64,000 bases of DNA. Origin: Nesterenkonia sphaerica (GTDB lineage Bacteria > Actinomycetota > Actinomycetes > Actinomycetales > Micrococcaceae). Below are positions 63,678-64,000 of the stretch, one piece after another. Under the pieces are notes generated by a model. It saw nothing but the letters and a program-made list of their open reading frames with translations. It searched no databases and was not told the DNA's origin. How positions within the stretch are numbered: the first letter of the stretch is position 1; every line of letters starts with the position of its first letter. The position numbers and the translations under genes were made by a program. The stretch covers positions 1 to 64,000 of the forward strand of contig NZ_VAWA01000008.1 in NCBI RefSeq assembly GCF_005771565.1, given 5' to 3'.

Positions 63678-64000
63678 TCAGTACGCGTAGTTGCCGGTGT
63701 TGGACATTTCAAAGCCGAAGGGGTCGATGCTGTTGTAGCAGGTGACCCGGTCGCTGAGCTCGGTGCACACCAGGAACCCATCGGTGGCGCTGCTGTCTAC
63801 GCTGAGGGTCTCGCGTCCGCCGCGGTCCAGCTGGGCGTCACAGTCGACGTCCACCCCCTGGACGGTCATGGTGTAGGTGGTGCCTTCATCGCACAGCGCG
63901 GGGCTCGTCTGGTAGACGGTGCAGGTGACGCCGTCGTCGAACTCACACTCCACATTGCCGTCCTGGGCAGAGAATCCGCTCATCTGTTCGGCGCCGCGGA
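63678..64000 (-). CDS. Secreted DUF6636-like protein, C-terminal part (runs off the window)
   Basis: The ORF ends at 63678 and is open through base 64000 (upstream residues RGAEQ before the Met at 63983), so the gene probably starts outside. Visible: GFSAQDGNVECEFDDGVTCTV, CDEGTTYTMTVQGVDVDC, DGFLVCTELSDRVTCYNS and FGFEMSNTGNYAY, the Cys-patterned folds of DUF6636-like extracellular proteins, with the final GF.MSN.GY segment. Six or more Cys suggest disulphides. Function unknown. Confidence 0.6.
   Translation of the reverse strand, partial: RGAEQMSGFSAQDGNVECEFDDGVTCTVYQTSPALCDEGTTYTMTVQGVDVDCDAQLDRGGRETLSVDSSATDGFLVCTELSDRVTCYNSIDPFGFEMSNTGNYAY
63802..63833 (+). repeat. 32-base direct repeat, copy 2
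   Basis: Inside the DUF6636-like gene; the intact parent of the copy at 63462-63493. Confidence 0.8.

Overview
The window is chromosomal DNA of a high-GC actinobacterium. Gene content and order (PriA-type HisA, DUF3046 beside recA, ClgR, a lexA/LysM pair with actinobacterial SOS boxes, the run dapF-miaA-miaB-recX-recA-clgR-pncC-pgsA-ftsK-rnj-dapA-dapB, and many leaderless starts) point to the Micrococcaceae. A Nesterenkonia- or Arthrobacter-like genus is my inference; no rRNA is present to confirm it.

Layout. 1-4.55 kb: a leftward Tad/Flp pilus operon (tadA, tadB, tadC, pilin, two TadE-like proteins, a TadG-like protein). 4.77-8.55 kb: a large FHA-FtsK/EssC-like ATPase without WXG100 partners, then a PepSY lipoprotein. 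9.4-16.5 kb: an island for short-chain fatty acid and ketone-body use (AtoE transporter, PucR regulator, GntP permease, 3-hydroxybutyrate dehydrogenase, two-subunit 3-oxoacid CoA-transferase, MarR regulator). 16.5-20.6 kb: hisC-hisB-hisH-priA-sseB. 20.6-25.5 kb: a LysM gene and lexA diverging from an SOS-box region, then dinG and hflX. 35.9-50.4 kb: methyltransferase, FolC-like ligase, Fic protein, dapF, miaA, miaB, recX, recA, DUF3046, MarR, clgR, pncC, pgsA, ftsK. 50.6-64 kb: an AbiEi/endonuclease-like gene, rnj, dapA, an acyltransferase-like membrane protein, a damaged sortase/ECF-sigma locus, dapB, moaB, an M16 peptidase, a CDP-glycerol glycerophosphotransferase, and decayed sequence at the right edge.

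The most interesting object is a compact, apparently intact 10.2-kb element at 25690-35862, inserted between hflX and the methyltransferase. It carries a tyrosine integrase, a divergent XRE repressor and AlpA-like protein, a replication protein with a lambda-like origin inside its gene, several small Cys-rich proteins, and a complete head module (HNH, large terminase, SPP1-type portal, MuF-like protein, scaffold, HK97 capsid, adaptor, head closure). It has no tail, lysis, holin or polymerase genes. This is the architecture of capsid-forming phage-inducible chromosomal islands (cf-PICIs), satellites that build their own heads and take tails from a helper phage. It is bounded by an 11-bp core repeat, TAGTCTAGCAA, and phased CCCAAC motifs lie inside both ends as candidate integrase arm sites. 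No separate small terminase or prohead protease is recognisable.

Other points: one internal deletion appears to have fused half a class F sortase gene to half an ECF sigma gene; dapA and its neighbour diverge from a 14-bp palindrome that may hold two overlapping leaderless promoters; and several intergenic regions hold remnants of duplicated genes.
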